The position numbers and the translations under genes are program-made. A DNA stretch of 64,000 nucleotides, taken from positions 5,172,005-5,236,004 of the forward strand of contig LS997565.1 in the NCBI GenBank assembly GCA_000469685.2, in the 5' to 3' direction. Of this stretch, positions 45,579 through 56,041 are shown piece by piece. The DNA is from Haemonchus contortus. Lineage: Eukaryota; Nematoda; Chromadorea; Rhabditida; Trichostrongylidae. The notes under the pieces are model-generated. The model was not told where the DNA came from. It did not search any database and saw only the letters and a program-made list of their open reading frames with translations. Within the stretch, counting starts at the first letter, position 1, and every line of letters begins with the position of its first letter.

Positions 45579-46671
45579 GTTTGATTCAGTTACAAGAAAC
45601 TGTGGTGGATAGACGAGCTCACAGCTTGTATTTCATAGTAACTGTTATTGTTTGTACATTGCGTTTTCGCTAATGTACGGTTAGGAGTAATGATTTTCAG
45701 CTATAGCAATTTTCACCGGATTTTTTTTGATATTCGGAAAACAAATGTTGCTTGATAATGACTCCCTAGACGCAGGTGTACGGTTATGTATTTGCTTGGA
45801 AAATATCATGGCGGTAAGATGTTTTCAATGAAATATTCGACAACTGGTGGTAGCACGTCGAGACAAATTGCTATTTACACCAGGATTTCTGTACACGTAT
45901 CATTACCCTATCGTAAAATGATAAACATCAAGTCACACTGTGCTTAAAATTCACCAAATTTCTTCTATTACATCTAACAGCTTTTTCCCGCTTCGAGAAC
46001 GTTTTTGAACAGAGTTATAAATCAAAACCGTGAATAAGAAAAAGTATTTATTAGGATGTATCTTTTTTGGTGAACACCAAAATTACAGGGCCAGGAAAAA
46101 GGCGTTGAAAAAGAGCGAAATCGAAGATGTGACGTAGATCGGAATTGGAAGAGGACCGTTTTGCATCGAAGACATAGTCAGGGAGGATTCAACAGGTATA
46201 GAAAGGCGGTACGTTCACTAAAACTGTTATCCAGTGTTTGGTATGTATAAGTAGAAAGACGGTACGTTCACTAATCTGCTATTTAATGTTTGTCGAAAAT
46301 CGCTCAAGCCTAGAAGAATGCGAAAACTGGGAACTCCTTTTCATAAACAACTTTTCTAGTGAACTGTCCAGACATAGCCTCATGCTTGTTGTCAGAACGA
46401 AACTTCAACCCACCTTATTTAGCATGTCGACTGTATATAATCAGCTATGCGTGTCCTTTTGTGTTCATTTTTTTCATCACAAATTGGTTTAATCTTTTTG
46501 GAAAATGGCCGAGAGTTCCCGAATAAGAACTTGAATGTGTCGCCAAAGCCAAGCTCAGAAGGAAACTACGACTGTAAAGGTGAAGAAGTGCAAGGAAGGA
46601 AGTGAATCAGTAATGGACACTTGCATCGAAATAAGGATCTTTTTCTAGTGAAGGATAAAGGATAAAAGAGA
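45579..46671. other. upstream flank duplicated at 57839-58590
   Basis: About 45660-46030 aligns with about 57910-58590 through TAATGTACGGTTA, ATAATGACTCCCTAGA, TAAACATCAAGTC and AACGTTTTTGAACAG. This is the 5' flank of the receptor pair and dates from the duplication of the gene unit. The rest up to 46671 is unassigned. Confidence 0.6.
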
Positions 46672-46960
46672 GGTGGCGCGGTGGCAAGTGGCGCACTATA
46701 TCGCACGCACGGTCAGGGGTTCGAATCACGGATCGATACTCGCTTAGGTGAAGAGAGTCTTCCATCCCTCCGGGGTCGGTGAATTGGTACCAGACTCGTC
46801 TGGGAGGACAAAAGCTTTGACTTTTACATGAGCTAACCCCCGCAAGTCATTGTATGGGTCACATACGCATTCATTACGCTACTGCGATTCTGAATGGAAG
46901 TCGAATAATGAGCGTATTTCTCAGACGGGATTGACCAAGGACTGATTTGATTTAACAACT
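46672..46960 (+). repeat. tRNA-derived SINE-like element, best copy
   Basis: The head has GTGGCGCGGTGGCAAGTGG (A-box-like) and, at about 46716-46729, GGGGTTCGAATCAC, close to the pol III B box GGTTCGANTCC. The body follows with CTCGTCTGGGAGGACAAAAG, GCGATTCTGAATGGAAGTC and TCAGACGGGATTGA. The tRNA-like part lacks a foldable acceptor stem, so it is not a working tRNA gene. At least four other copies occur in the window. Confidence 0.7.
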
Positions 46961-46999
46961 TTCTATGAACTTTGTGAAATGTCAGATTTTCATTTATTA

Positions 47000-47900
47000 C
47001 TGCCTATTGAGGTAAAATTTTCCTATGCGGGAAATTTCAGAATTTTTCGGTTAGTCACGCTCCAATATATGCGTAAGCATCGGAATTCGGCTCAGTACAG
47101 CAGTTATCGCTCTCAGAAATAGGCACGATTTGTTTTTCAGTACAAAGATTACCATATATCTGGACAATACACATAATTAACACTGAGACAACAACATTAA
47201 AACCATGAAAAAACCAGAAACCGGGGCATTTCAAGATAAGTGGTATGCTTGCCGATTTTCGAGCAATACACAGCATTCATGTTGCCAGATGCACACACAG
47301 GCTAGATTCTGTGTATGGCTCGAAGATCGGCATGCATGCCATTTATTTCAAAATGCCAGAAACTATGGTCTTTTCATAATTATACGATTGCTGTTTTTGT
47401 CTCTCACCTCTGTTCGGGCATTTCTACCTAAATATTTTCACCGAAAGCTGCTATCAATGATCAGAAATCTGTTTGCCAATAAAAAAGTCTGAAATCCACT
47501 GAAGGAGCAGATCATAAACCGGCACAAAGTTTCCGTACCTCATAAGTCATCGAGCTGGCATGTCGGAATTTACTGGTTCAGGGGTTCAAGAGATCGTGAG
47601 CTTTCAATGGAATAAGCATCCTGTTGGGACATGGAACAAAATGAAATAACCATGGGGGCACAGTAGTATCCTTCTCGGTTGTAATGGAATTTTTCTCTGA
47701 GAACCAGTATCATTCAAAAATGACTTCATTTTGACGATCCACTCGATAGCATTTATAATTTCATTACACTTCTGGATAGAACTTTTCAAAGGGTGATCTT
47801 TTCACACAAATCTATCTTAGGTAGCTTACATATTACTTCCACGCCTGAACCTTTCCTAGTCACGAAATTTTGACGGAATCCTGTCAGTGAAGACTCCAAT
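47000..47900 (+). repeat. dispersed palindrome-containing repeat, copy 2
   Basis: It aligns with the repeat in the lectin intron at 32350-33890. The inner palindrome pairs GGGGCATTTCAAGATAAGTG and GCTTGCCGATTTTCGAGC near 47223-47268 with GCTCGAAGATCGGCATGC near 47320-47337. It lacks the Tc1-type MITE present in the other copy, which shows that MITE inserted later. The function and class are unknown. Confidence 0.55.
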
Positions 47901-48079
47901 TCCCCTGCTCGTTTCGTTTCGAGACGGGACGTTTCAAAACGTTCGAACTCCTTCTACTGAGACAGCGACCGGGTGGAGGCGGTCGAATATGATGACGCTT
48001 AGGGGACATAGGATTGCTATCAATCACTGTTAATAATTACTGATCATTAATTATTCCTTCTGAATGTAGTCGACTTGTC

Positions 48080-51000
48080 ATGGAAGTCCTGTCTATGCGG
48101 CAGAAAATCGTACTAGCTAGACAGGCCATTCACTTTCTCCACCGATGCTTGCGAAACAGAATAGTTCCGAACTTCATAAGAAGGAAGAATTTGTTCGAAA
48201 CATGTGGCAAGCCAAAGGAAAGCCATCGTCTGCACGCAATCGAGTTTCAAATCCTACGCACAGCTATAAGAAGCAAAAAGGATCTCATGTATTCTTTGTT
48301 GATGAAGTGTGCTTCCAAAGAGTTGCGTTGTGAAAGATTGCTGCCGAGCCGAGTCTGGAGGAGAATAGTGGGTGAGTCAAAAGTCATTTGTGATTCCATT
48401 CGTTCTAGGACTAAAGTAAAACTGCAGGGAAAGTTCAACGGGTTAGTGGATGAACAGCGAAGTCGCGTACCAGGCACGCAAGTTGCGTGTGAAAACTTCG
48501 GGAGTAGCCCTACAGCTGGTGGATGTGGGGAGAATGGGGGCAGCCCAAGGGTCAAGGGGTTGGCAATATCTGTTTATCCAACGATGCGCTATCTGCTTTG
48601 GACTTAGGACCCAGCTTTTCCCTAGCCGTTCTCTAAGCCACATCATATCACGCAAAATTGTGGGTAATCTGCAATCATTGCATGATCGCTTGCGGTATAG
48701 GGCAAAAGTCAGTAGACAACTCGGGGGTTGCAATAGTGTGAGCAGCTCTGGCATACCGCCACCACCCTTCCCCTCTACGTATCTCGGGTCACAGGAGCCT
48801 GATCATGAGGTAGATTCCAAGTTCCGAATCTTTTCGGACTCGTTGTTCGCTATTCTGCGCTCAAATATTGCAAAACCGACTATAAGGAATCTTACCTTGG
48901 CTCAAAGAAGGGGTTTAAGGGAGCTGAAACAACTTTCAGATGCTGGGGCTATAAAGATCAGTGTGAGCGACAAAAGGGGGAGAATTTGTAGTTTTGTCGC
49001 AGGATATGGAAAGAGCGATCACTCGTTCACACTTACAGGACATGACCGTTTATCAACATGCAACATATGAGGAATTCACTACACAGTACCGCCGCTTGTT
49101 TAGGAAGTGGACAGAATTGGCACGAGCTGCCAGCCTTCCTAAAAACATCATAATGCGACTGAAAAGTGAACTCCCTATCTGTCCGGTCTTGTACGTGCTC
49201 ATAAAAACCCATAAAATTCCCCCGGGAGGCGCAACCTTGGATGACCCGTGTCATTTCAAGGTTAGACCTATCGTTAGTAATGTCGGTGGCCCAACGGATA
49301 GAATTTCATGGTTTCTAAATTTAATACTTGTACAGCTTTTAAAGTATCTCCCTGCTCACCTTCCCAACACCAACGCGCTGCTAATGAAACTTCGTGATGC
49401 TAGGTTAGAAGGAGAAAGCGTGATGGAGTCCTTTGACGTCACCTCGCTGTACACTAATGTGTCAAACGACTGTGCTATGCAAGCAATAAGTGAAATTCTC
49501 AACGAACATGAAAACTCTGTTAATCTATATGGCCTTTCAATACCTCAGGTCATGACACTCCTCGGAGAGTGTCTATCGTGCAACATATTTAAATGGTCGG
49601 GCGAGTATTACCAACAGATTAGAGGACTAGCGATGGGGCAAAGGCTTGCACCAGTACTCGCAGTGGCATTCATGTCAAAAATTGAGCAACCTATTTTAGA
49701 ACGTGGACCCATTCTATACTGTCGGTATATAGACGATTGCTTTATTGTGTGCTCCACCCAAGTGGAGATGGACACCTGTTTCGAATTGTTCAACCAACAG
49801 TCGGAACATATAAAGCTCACACGGGAGAAACCGACAGACGACTGGCTCGCGTTCCTCAATGTCCAGGTTCGGATAACTGCGGGTACCTTTAGGACTAAAT
49901 GGTATCGTAAGCCTACCAGCAAGAACATACTAGTCCACTTCCGTTCCGCCCATCCATCGAACACTAAGAAGGCCATCATAAGGAATATGTTGCACACTGC
50001 CTCTCGGGTTTCCTCAGGAGGCGAGGAGAAAACAGAGTCGATACGACAGGCGCTCCGCATAGCACAGGCAAACGGCTACGAAACCTCAGGGTTCCCATTT
50101 CGACACAGGCGAAGGGCAGTCGCACTTAATCTTCACGAGGAAGGGGAAACAAAAGTCCCATTTTGTGTCCCGTTCATATCAGACGAATTAAGTGCGGCCA
50201 TACGATCATGTGTGAAGAAGGCAGGTCTTCAGGACATGGTGAGAGTCGTGGATATTCCACCCTCGAACCTCAAACAACGATTGGTCCGAAATCGCCTGTA
50301 CGACCGCTTGTGCACAACGCCTTCGTGTGTCGTATGCCCGTACGGTAAGGAAGGAGACTGCATGTCATCCGGTGTTGTATGTTTAATATCGTGCCTGCAG
50401 TGTAAAGAGGAGTATATTGGGGAAACAGGCAGGCCTCTTTGCATCAGGATAAAGGAGCACCTGGATGGCATGCAAAAGTCGAGAACAGCTACTCCTCTAG
50501 GAGAACATAGGGTACGATGTCATGGGAACATGAGGTTCGAGGTGACGGTCACGATATTATCACGTGAATCTGATATTGCGGCGCGGCGAACCTTAGAGGC
50601 CTTTTGGATCATGGCCAAGGCCCCTAAAATTAATCGGAGGGAAGAGTGCGTGGCGGTTACCACAGAGCTGGCGCCCTTTCCAGCACTATGTGGGTTTTGA
50701 CCTACGCTGTCGATCCCCCGCGGGGTCCTCTCGGCGGGGCGGGGTCGGGGGCTTACACAGTAATCGATAGGAGTTGATTGGGAAGGGGTCAGCGGCGCGC
50801 TCAGCCTTGTGTGGCTTTTTGAGGGAGTTTGATCTTCGTGATCAGCCTCTTGGAGGCCCCTAAAGCAAGTTGACCTGAGGCTCACCCCTATTTAAACCGC
50901 AGCCACACCAGCTTAGGGTGATCGGTGGACCCCAAAGGTCGACTGTCCCAAAGGTTAGTTACCATCTTTCGACTTCCTAGTAGTTCGCGCCCTTTGAACT

Positions 51001-51120
51001 TTCTTTGTAGGTTGAAATAGTGCTTGATCGGATGGTTTCTCAAGTGCCTTTTGTCTTTCCAGGCTCCGAGGAAGGTGAAGGCACCGAAACGTCAGCCTAA
51101 TAAAGTGTGTTAATATCTCG
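48080..51120 (+). mobile_element. Penelope-like retroelement, nearly full length, frameshifted
   Basis: The large frame 48994-50700 (568 codons) holds the reverse transcriptase and a GIY-YIG endonuclease. Visible motifs are KVRPIVSNVGGPT, MESFDVTSLYTNV, QIRGLAMGQ, the catalytic YCRYIDDCF, WLAFLNVQVR with WYRKPTSKN, then CLQCKEEYIGETGR, RIKEHL and TPLGEHR, and the tail RTLEAFWI...REECVAV. This reverse transcriptase plus GIY-YIG order is diagnostic for PLEs. Upstream, the N-terminal region (NLTLAQRRGLRELK, then D-K) lies in a different frame. The shift falls at the AAAAGGGGG run at about 48973-48981. A further shift near 48560-48650 splits the still earlier region, so the copy cannot make a complete protein. 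A GC-rich 3' untranslated region ends with a hammerhead-like motif and AATAAA at 51099-51104. Two related 3' ends lie in receptor introns. Confidence 0.93.
51061..51104 (+). ncRNA. candidate hammerhead-like motif at the 3' end of the full PLE
   Basis: AGGCT (51061-51065) pairs with AGCCT (51094-51098) as stem I. The core is CCGAGGA (51066-51072), one base from CUGANGA (U4 is C). Stem II is GGTG/CACC (51074-51077 with 51082-51085) and loop AAGG. GAAA is at 51086-51089 and GTC at 51091-51093. AATAAA follows at 51099-51104. The core substitution would be expected to lower or abolish cleavage. Confidence 0.5.
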
Positions 51121-51637
51121 GTTGTACAGCTTAAACAGTCAACTTCAAATTAATTATTCCTATTTTAACTATATCGAGATAAATTCGCTTACATCTAAGC
51201 CACTTCAGAATACTCTCCGTTACCTTCATCAAATTAAACTGAAGGCTTTCGCGGGCTGCAAGCAGAAGAAATCATCACTTAAGGTTACGGTGTAGCGCCG
51301 TAATCTATTGTTATGGGCCCCTTGTGATGCCTTCTATGCTTTGAATTAATTTCCATTTTCAGATTAGGTGAAAAAGACCGAAAAGTATTTTCGATCATGT
51401 GCTTCTTATTCTTTGGAATTTTCAATATCTCTTCAGCAAAACAAATTCAGATGACACGTCTTGATTACAAACACAACTTTGACTTACATAATTATGTACA
51501 CTTGAAGAAACTGTAGTTATGATTACTAGAAGAGCTCAGTCACTGATCAGTGACCATTTACAACTGAAAATAAGCATGAACACAACATTTCAGGAGAAAG
51601 ATGAGTTTCATGTAAAAGCTCGTTGGGTAGAGGATGT

Positions 51638-53868
51638 TTAATTAGTATCGAGTGCTCTAGTAGTGCTTCGAAAGAACAGTTTTACTGTTCGCTCAGAAGG
51701 TTTCCTTAATCTCATGACATCAAGTATGAAACTCCTGTATTCTTTTACAAATACAATTACAACGATGGGATTAAAAACTGGAAATAAAGCTATTGAAATT
51801 GAAAGGATATTCGTGATGAGAGGAGTAGAGCCGATACCAGTGAAAGGCAAAAACATGGCAAAACAATACGGAATTACCAGGAATACAACCGGACAAGCAG
51901 CCTGAAATGGTGATCGTATCAGGAAAATCTAAACGTAGATAGGGAAATGGGTTTGTGGATTTCCTTTTTACAAAGCCTCAGAGAACCGTAACAGTTTGTG
52001 CTTAACCGATCGAACTTTTTCTCTACCCCAATTAAGCTCGATATATAACCAGGTACGCAGGTACTGAGGAAAGTAACTACTGGCTGAGAACCTCTCAGCT
52101 CCTGGAGGAGGCAACTCTGCCGACGCGTGAATGAGAGCTTCATCATGCTAGCTTCTTAGCCACTCACCTGTATGAGAAGCAGAACAAAAATTTGCCGTTG
52201 TAGAGATAGAAAATTGTTACTCTGCTTGGCATTTCTTAAAAAATCCCTGATCTTTTTTGCACAGTAAACGTTTATCAGACAAATAACAATCAATAGGAGT
52301 ATCAGCTCAACCACTAAGCTGAAGTGGAAGGTATCCATTCCATACTGAAAATGCACATCATTCCTTTTTGGCTCAATTTAGAACTAGATCAATGTATTAC
52401 GTATATGTATATCCAAATATTCAGAAACTTTGCTTGTGAAAAACTGGGACTGTTCTTTGAAAAATTCGACCAATCACTCGTGACAGTTTACCACATACTG
52501 GGGATTCCCTCACCTTAAGAGAGAAACCAAGAAATGCGGCTTCTCTAACATTGATTCCAGGAATATCGATGTTCTTGGCAACAAAACCAGAAAAACCTTC
52601 ATCATTCCAAAATGAAATATAAAATACCAGGAGAATATTCAAAATTATGAGTGAATTCACTAAGAGACCGAGTACCATGGTTTTCATTGTGGAACACTTG
52701 TGGAAAAGAGTGGTCCTGAAAGAAGAAGTTTGCGTACCTGCAGGCAAAACCCTCTTCAATAATACATAATGTTAGCTAAATAATCTTCAGCCTACACTCC
52801 TTGATCTAGGAAAAGCCCAAACAGGTAAATTGAGTACTGGAAAATAATCGAAGGGGCTGAGGTCAAATTAGTTTTTATTGAGAACAAATAACGAGAAGCA
52901 TGGAAGTTTTTTCACCTGCACAACAGCATGTAGCGATATATAAAGCTGTTGGTTATTGTGACAACAGCGATAAAGAAAGTCATACAGTAAGCCACATGTA
53001 GGATATTTGAAAAAGGTTGTTGTCTAACTATACCAGTAGCGATGAATATCAATGTAAAACGTTCTGAGATCACTCGCTGGAACAAAATTTTTTACATGTT
53101 TGCCTCTGTCTGCCGGTCCCCTCAAATTATAACTCCTTGTAGTTTACTTTTTTGCTTTGGCAGTTCGGTAGCCCCTTTAGTTTGAATATTATGGACAGAT
53201 GTTATGATATAATATTTGGAAGGGCACTTCTCCAACGAAAAACGATATGCGTAGTTTGACCACAAAACCCATCCCATACCCACTTTGCCCGATTGGTAAC
53301 ATGGTGTTTCTTTACTTAACAAGCTCAAAGATTTAAAAAAAACCTTAGAGATCTTCCATCACATGATTTCATTACCGAACTGCTAGTGCAGCAGCGCCGC
53401 TAAGTTCCATTTATCCAGTTTCGTTTTTGTAAATGAAGAATCAGTGCAATTAGAATGATACCTTGTACGAAGTTCTGACCTGGTTAGGTCGGATCAGCGT
53501 TATCTAAGGGTACCAGCTTTATATTCAATGAAGTTTTTTCTATTACAGAAGCTGTTCTAAAACCCAACAAAAATTCTGTTTGAAGGGAAGAAAATGTGGA
53601 AGGAATTGATGTGGAGCTTTCTATTGTTGAGTTTTTTCATTTCCAGAATACATGCAGTGATGACAATTCTTACCGGTATATCGAGCGCTATTCCAATGGA
53701 GTAAAGAGTATCCTCTATAACAGTGAGTAGGAAAAAATACCTATACGAGTTCATCTTTGTTAGAGGGCAGCGAATATATACGATAAGTAGTACTGCATTT
53801 GTTAGAAGAGAAAAGATTGAAATTATAATTACAGTGATTGGTAGAGAGTCGTCAAGATCGGTAGCCAT
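51638..53868 (-). CDS. Str-superfamily 7TM chemoreceptor, 5 exons, 332 aa
   Basis: Exons in transcript order: 53868-53674, 53076-52916, 52715-52514, 52344-52168, 51901-51638 (195, 161, 202, 177 and 264 bases). TM1-TM2 carry CPLTKMNSYRYFF, exon 2 has RVISERF and TNSFIYRY, the loop has YISFWNDEGF, TM5 has LINVYCAKKI, and TM7 has FNPIVVIVFVKEYRSF. It is the twin of the receptor at 36128-39207, differing by a shorter tail and much smaller introns. Two in-frame start codons are adjacent (53871 and 53868); the second aligns with the twin. No breaks were found. The PLE 3' end lies about 500 bases downstream of its stop, in the opposite orientation. Confidence 0.9.
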
Positions 53869-53997
53869 CATGAGCAACGTGATGCGATAAAGTAAAGAGT
53901 TCTCAATGTGGATGTCAACAAACTTAAGTGTATGGTTTGTTCGAATCCACGCCTGTACAGTAATTTGCGGTTATTTGAGATCTCTTCAACAGTAATA

Positions 53998-54205
53998 TTA
54001 GGTTGACGCATAATTATTGCGGCTTTTTCAACAAATTGTATTTAACAAAACGATAAAAAATATTTAACAAAAACATGTTCAAAGAATTACTCCGAAACTT
54101 TTCCACTAGCTACGTCAAGCACTGCTTCCCATCGGCCAGATAGTCTGATTGCAAAAGCGAAGAAGTTCCATCCTTGAAGGTATTCCTTCCTATTTTCCCT
54201 GAGAA
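53998..54205 (-). mobile_element. fragment of a second mariner lineage
   Basis: On the + strand it begins TTAGGTTGACGCATAATTAT, a mariner-type terminus different from that of the 42.3-kb element. Read on the - strand, the sequence before this end gives SGRWEAVLDVASGK. That matches the RW-x-x-x-(I/L)-D-x-x-G-x end of mariner transposases. Only this transposase 3' end is present. Confidence 0.6.
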
Positions 54206-54236
54206 CGCATTTAGCACTAACGGAGAAAGGAGGATA

Positions 54237-54535
54237 AAAGATAAAAAAGTCTTAGGGTATTAATCAATACCGTCTGAGGAATGCGCTGACGCATTCGACT
54301 TCCATTCAGAATCGTAGTGGCTATTGAATGCGTTTGTGCCGTGTACAGTGACTTGCGGTGGCCGCCTGAGTCAGTCTTTTTATCCTCCCAGACGAGCTAG
54401 GCGACCTCGGGGGGTGGAAGGCTTGGCTGGCTCAAACGGATATCGAGCCGAGTTTTGGACGGTGACCATGCGTGTGTTACAGTGCGTCACTTTCCACTGC
54501 ACCACCTCAGCTGTTGCATCGATAATAAGCAAATG
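54237..54535 (-). repeat. tRNA-derived SINE-like element, reversed
   Basis: On the - strand it has GAGGTGGTGCAGTGGAAAGTG as head (shortened here). It continues with AGCTCGTCTGGGAGGATAAA, GATTCTGAATGGAAGTCGA and CTCAGACGGTATTGATTAA, matching the copy at 46672-46960. The B box is degenerate (CCGTCCAAAACTC). It lies between the receptors at 51638 and 56042. Confidence 0.65.
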
Positions 54536-54539
54536 AGTG

Positions 54540-55620
54540 ACCGATGAAGGTAGCTGCAATTTTCAACGAAAAATAATTTTCAATGGATTGTATTCTTACG
54601 TTTCTGAGCATTATCTTGGCACACTGGGCCACAGTTTACTGCTCTCAGACATTGAAAAATAGGGGAACATTTTATCACTTACTACTTTTCGTCAACTTGC
54701 GCTACTTTTCAGGCAAACTACTCCGATTCAGAGCTGTTGAATCAGCTTGAAAGAATTAAGAGACCTACTACGAAGCAAAAGATCACCCTGTCTGTCCTGC
54801 TTTCATCTAATCTTCGGCGTTTTTTGAGTGTAATGAGCAATTCTCCACTTTTATTTGCTTGGATTGTTACGAGCAATAAGCCGACTTGAATTAAAGTTTC
54901 ATCTAACTCCAATTAGGAACCATTGCTCAAATACTCACTGCACCGTATGACATGTAAAACCCTAAAACTGAGCAAATTGCCATTTGCAGGTGCATTTTTG
55001 CGGGATTATATTTAAGACCCATAAATACCTGGTTGTCAACAATGCCTTTGTGAGGGCTGAGCGTGTTCCGCTGATTTCTTCATTGTGTATTTTTCAGGAG
55101 CCATCGTTTCACAACAAATTTTTATTAATAGGAAGCACACACAGATGTTTACAACGCGATCAACAATAGCGCTAGTCATTTTCCAATTTTTCAATACAAG
55201 TTTGAAGAAATGCATAAACAACACGTCAGCATGTCATAATGATGGGATCAAGTCCATCAGTGTAGACGAAAACGAAAGGTTGGAGCACCGTAGCTAGCTT
55301 TTTACTGCAATAATGAAGAGAAAAGTTACACTTCAAACAAACAGTTTCAAGAAAATTTCAAATTTAAGTTAATCTAGAGAAAAGAACAATTTTGTCAGTT
55401 TTAGAGTTTGCAGGGCTGTGCATGGATTTTATCAACCTCTTTGTATTATGTCAGTTATGAGGTTGATTCATAATCACTCAGGCAAGATTGTATGTCCTTT
55501 TTAATCAGACCGATGAAAGCTAACCCTTGGAGGTGTAATGTTGTTTGAATGGTCAGTAAGTCCTTACTATTCCGTTAACGTCTGAGACAAGAAAAAGAAG
55601 TAAATCAGAGGTAGCCAAGT
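54540..55620. other. 3' flank of the receptor at 56042, lacking its exon 5
   Basis: About 54990-55300 aligns with about 40360-40680, and 55320-55400 aligns with about 40965-41040. Between these matched blocks the twin gene carries exon 5 (40756-40956), but here only about 20-50 unrelated bases remain near 55290-55320. The last exon has therefore been deleted. A small ORF at 54583-54750 (55 codons, hydrophobic start) is noted separately. Confidence 0.65.
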
Positions 55621-55935
55621 CTTGAATGGGTAGATATAATAGGATGGCCCGAAAGAATTACATATTTCCGCCCTTGGTCACTTTTGCGAAGTAGGCTGAG
55701 CATCGTCGTGCTAAAGTTTGTTTCATGCTTTTAGCGAATATCTCTCCGGTAGTGCTCGGGAACGCCACCTGTATTACCCCTTGGAGATCATCTGCAGTCG
55801 AATCTTTTTCGATCCATTGAAAACAGCGATGACGTTACATTGCAGAATCCACCTCTCGTTTGCAATAACTAGGTGCTTCATCCTCGTGTAGGTCCAATCT
55901 AGCTTTGACAAAGAAGTCACCATATCGGCGCCTAC
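55620..55935 (-). pseudogene. transposase C-terminal relic (DNA transposon)
   Basis: Read on the - strand, a frame contains WIEKDSTADDLQGVIQ and then RRCSAYFAKVTKGGN before a stop. The spacing resembles the end of IS630/Tc1/mariner-type transposases, where a helix is followed by a Cys and a Gly-Gly pair. It is broken upstream and has no defined ends. It lies in what was intron 4 of the receptor at 56042-57838, and the twin gene lacks it. Confidence 0.4.
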
Positions 55936-56041
55936 ATGAAGCATGAGCTACCATTCAAAAGTACCATTCGGAAGCGAATGAAAACAGGATCACACCAAAT
56001 TCATTCATAGCATAATAAAACGAAATCGCAACCGACTTTAC

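Noticed and set aside
46672..46745. Possible functional tRNA gene
   Set aside because: The B box is good but no acceptor stem or full cloverleaf can be drawn, and the same head occurs in other copies with a common body, so it is a SINE-like head.
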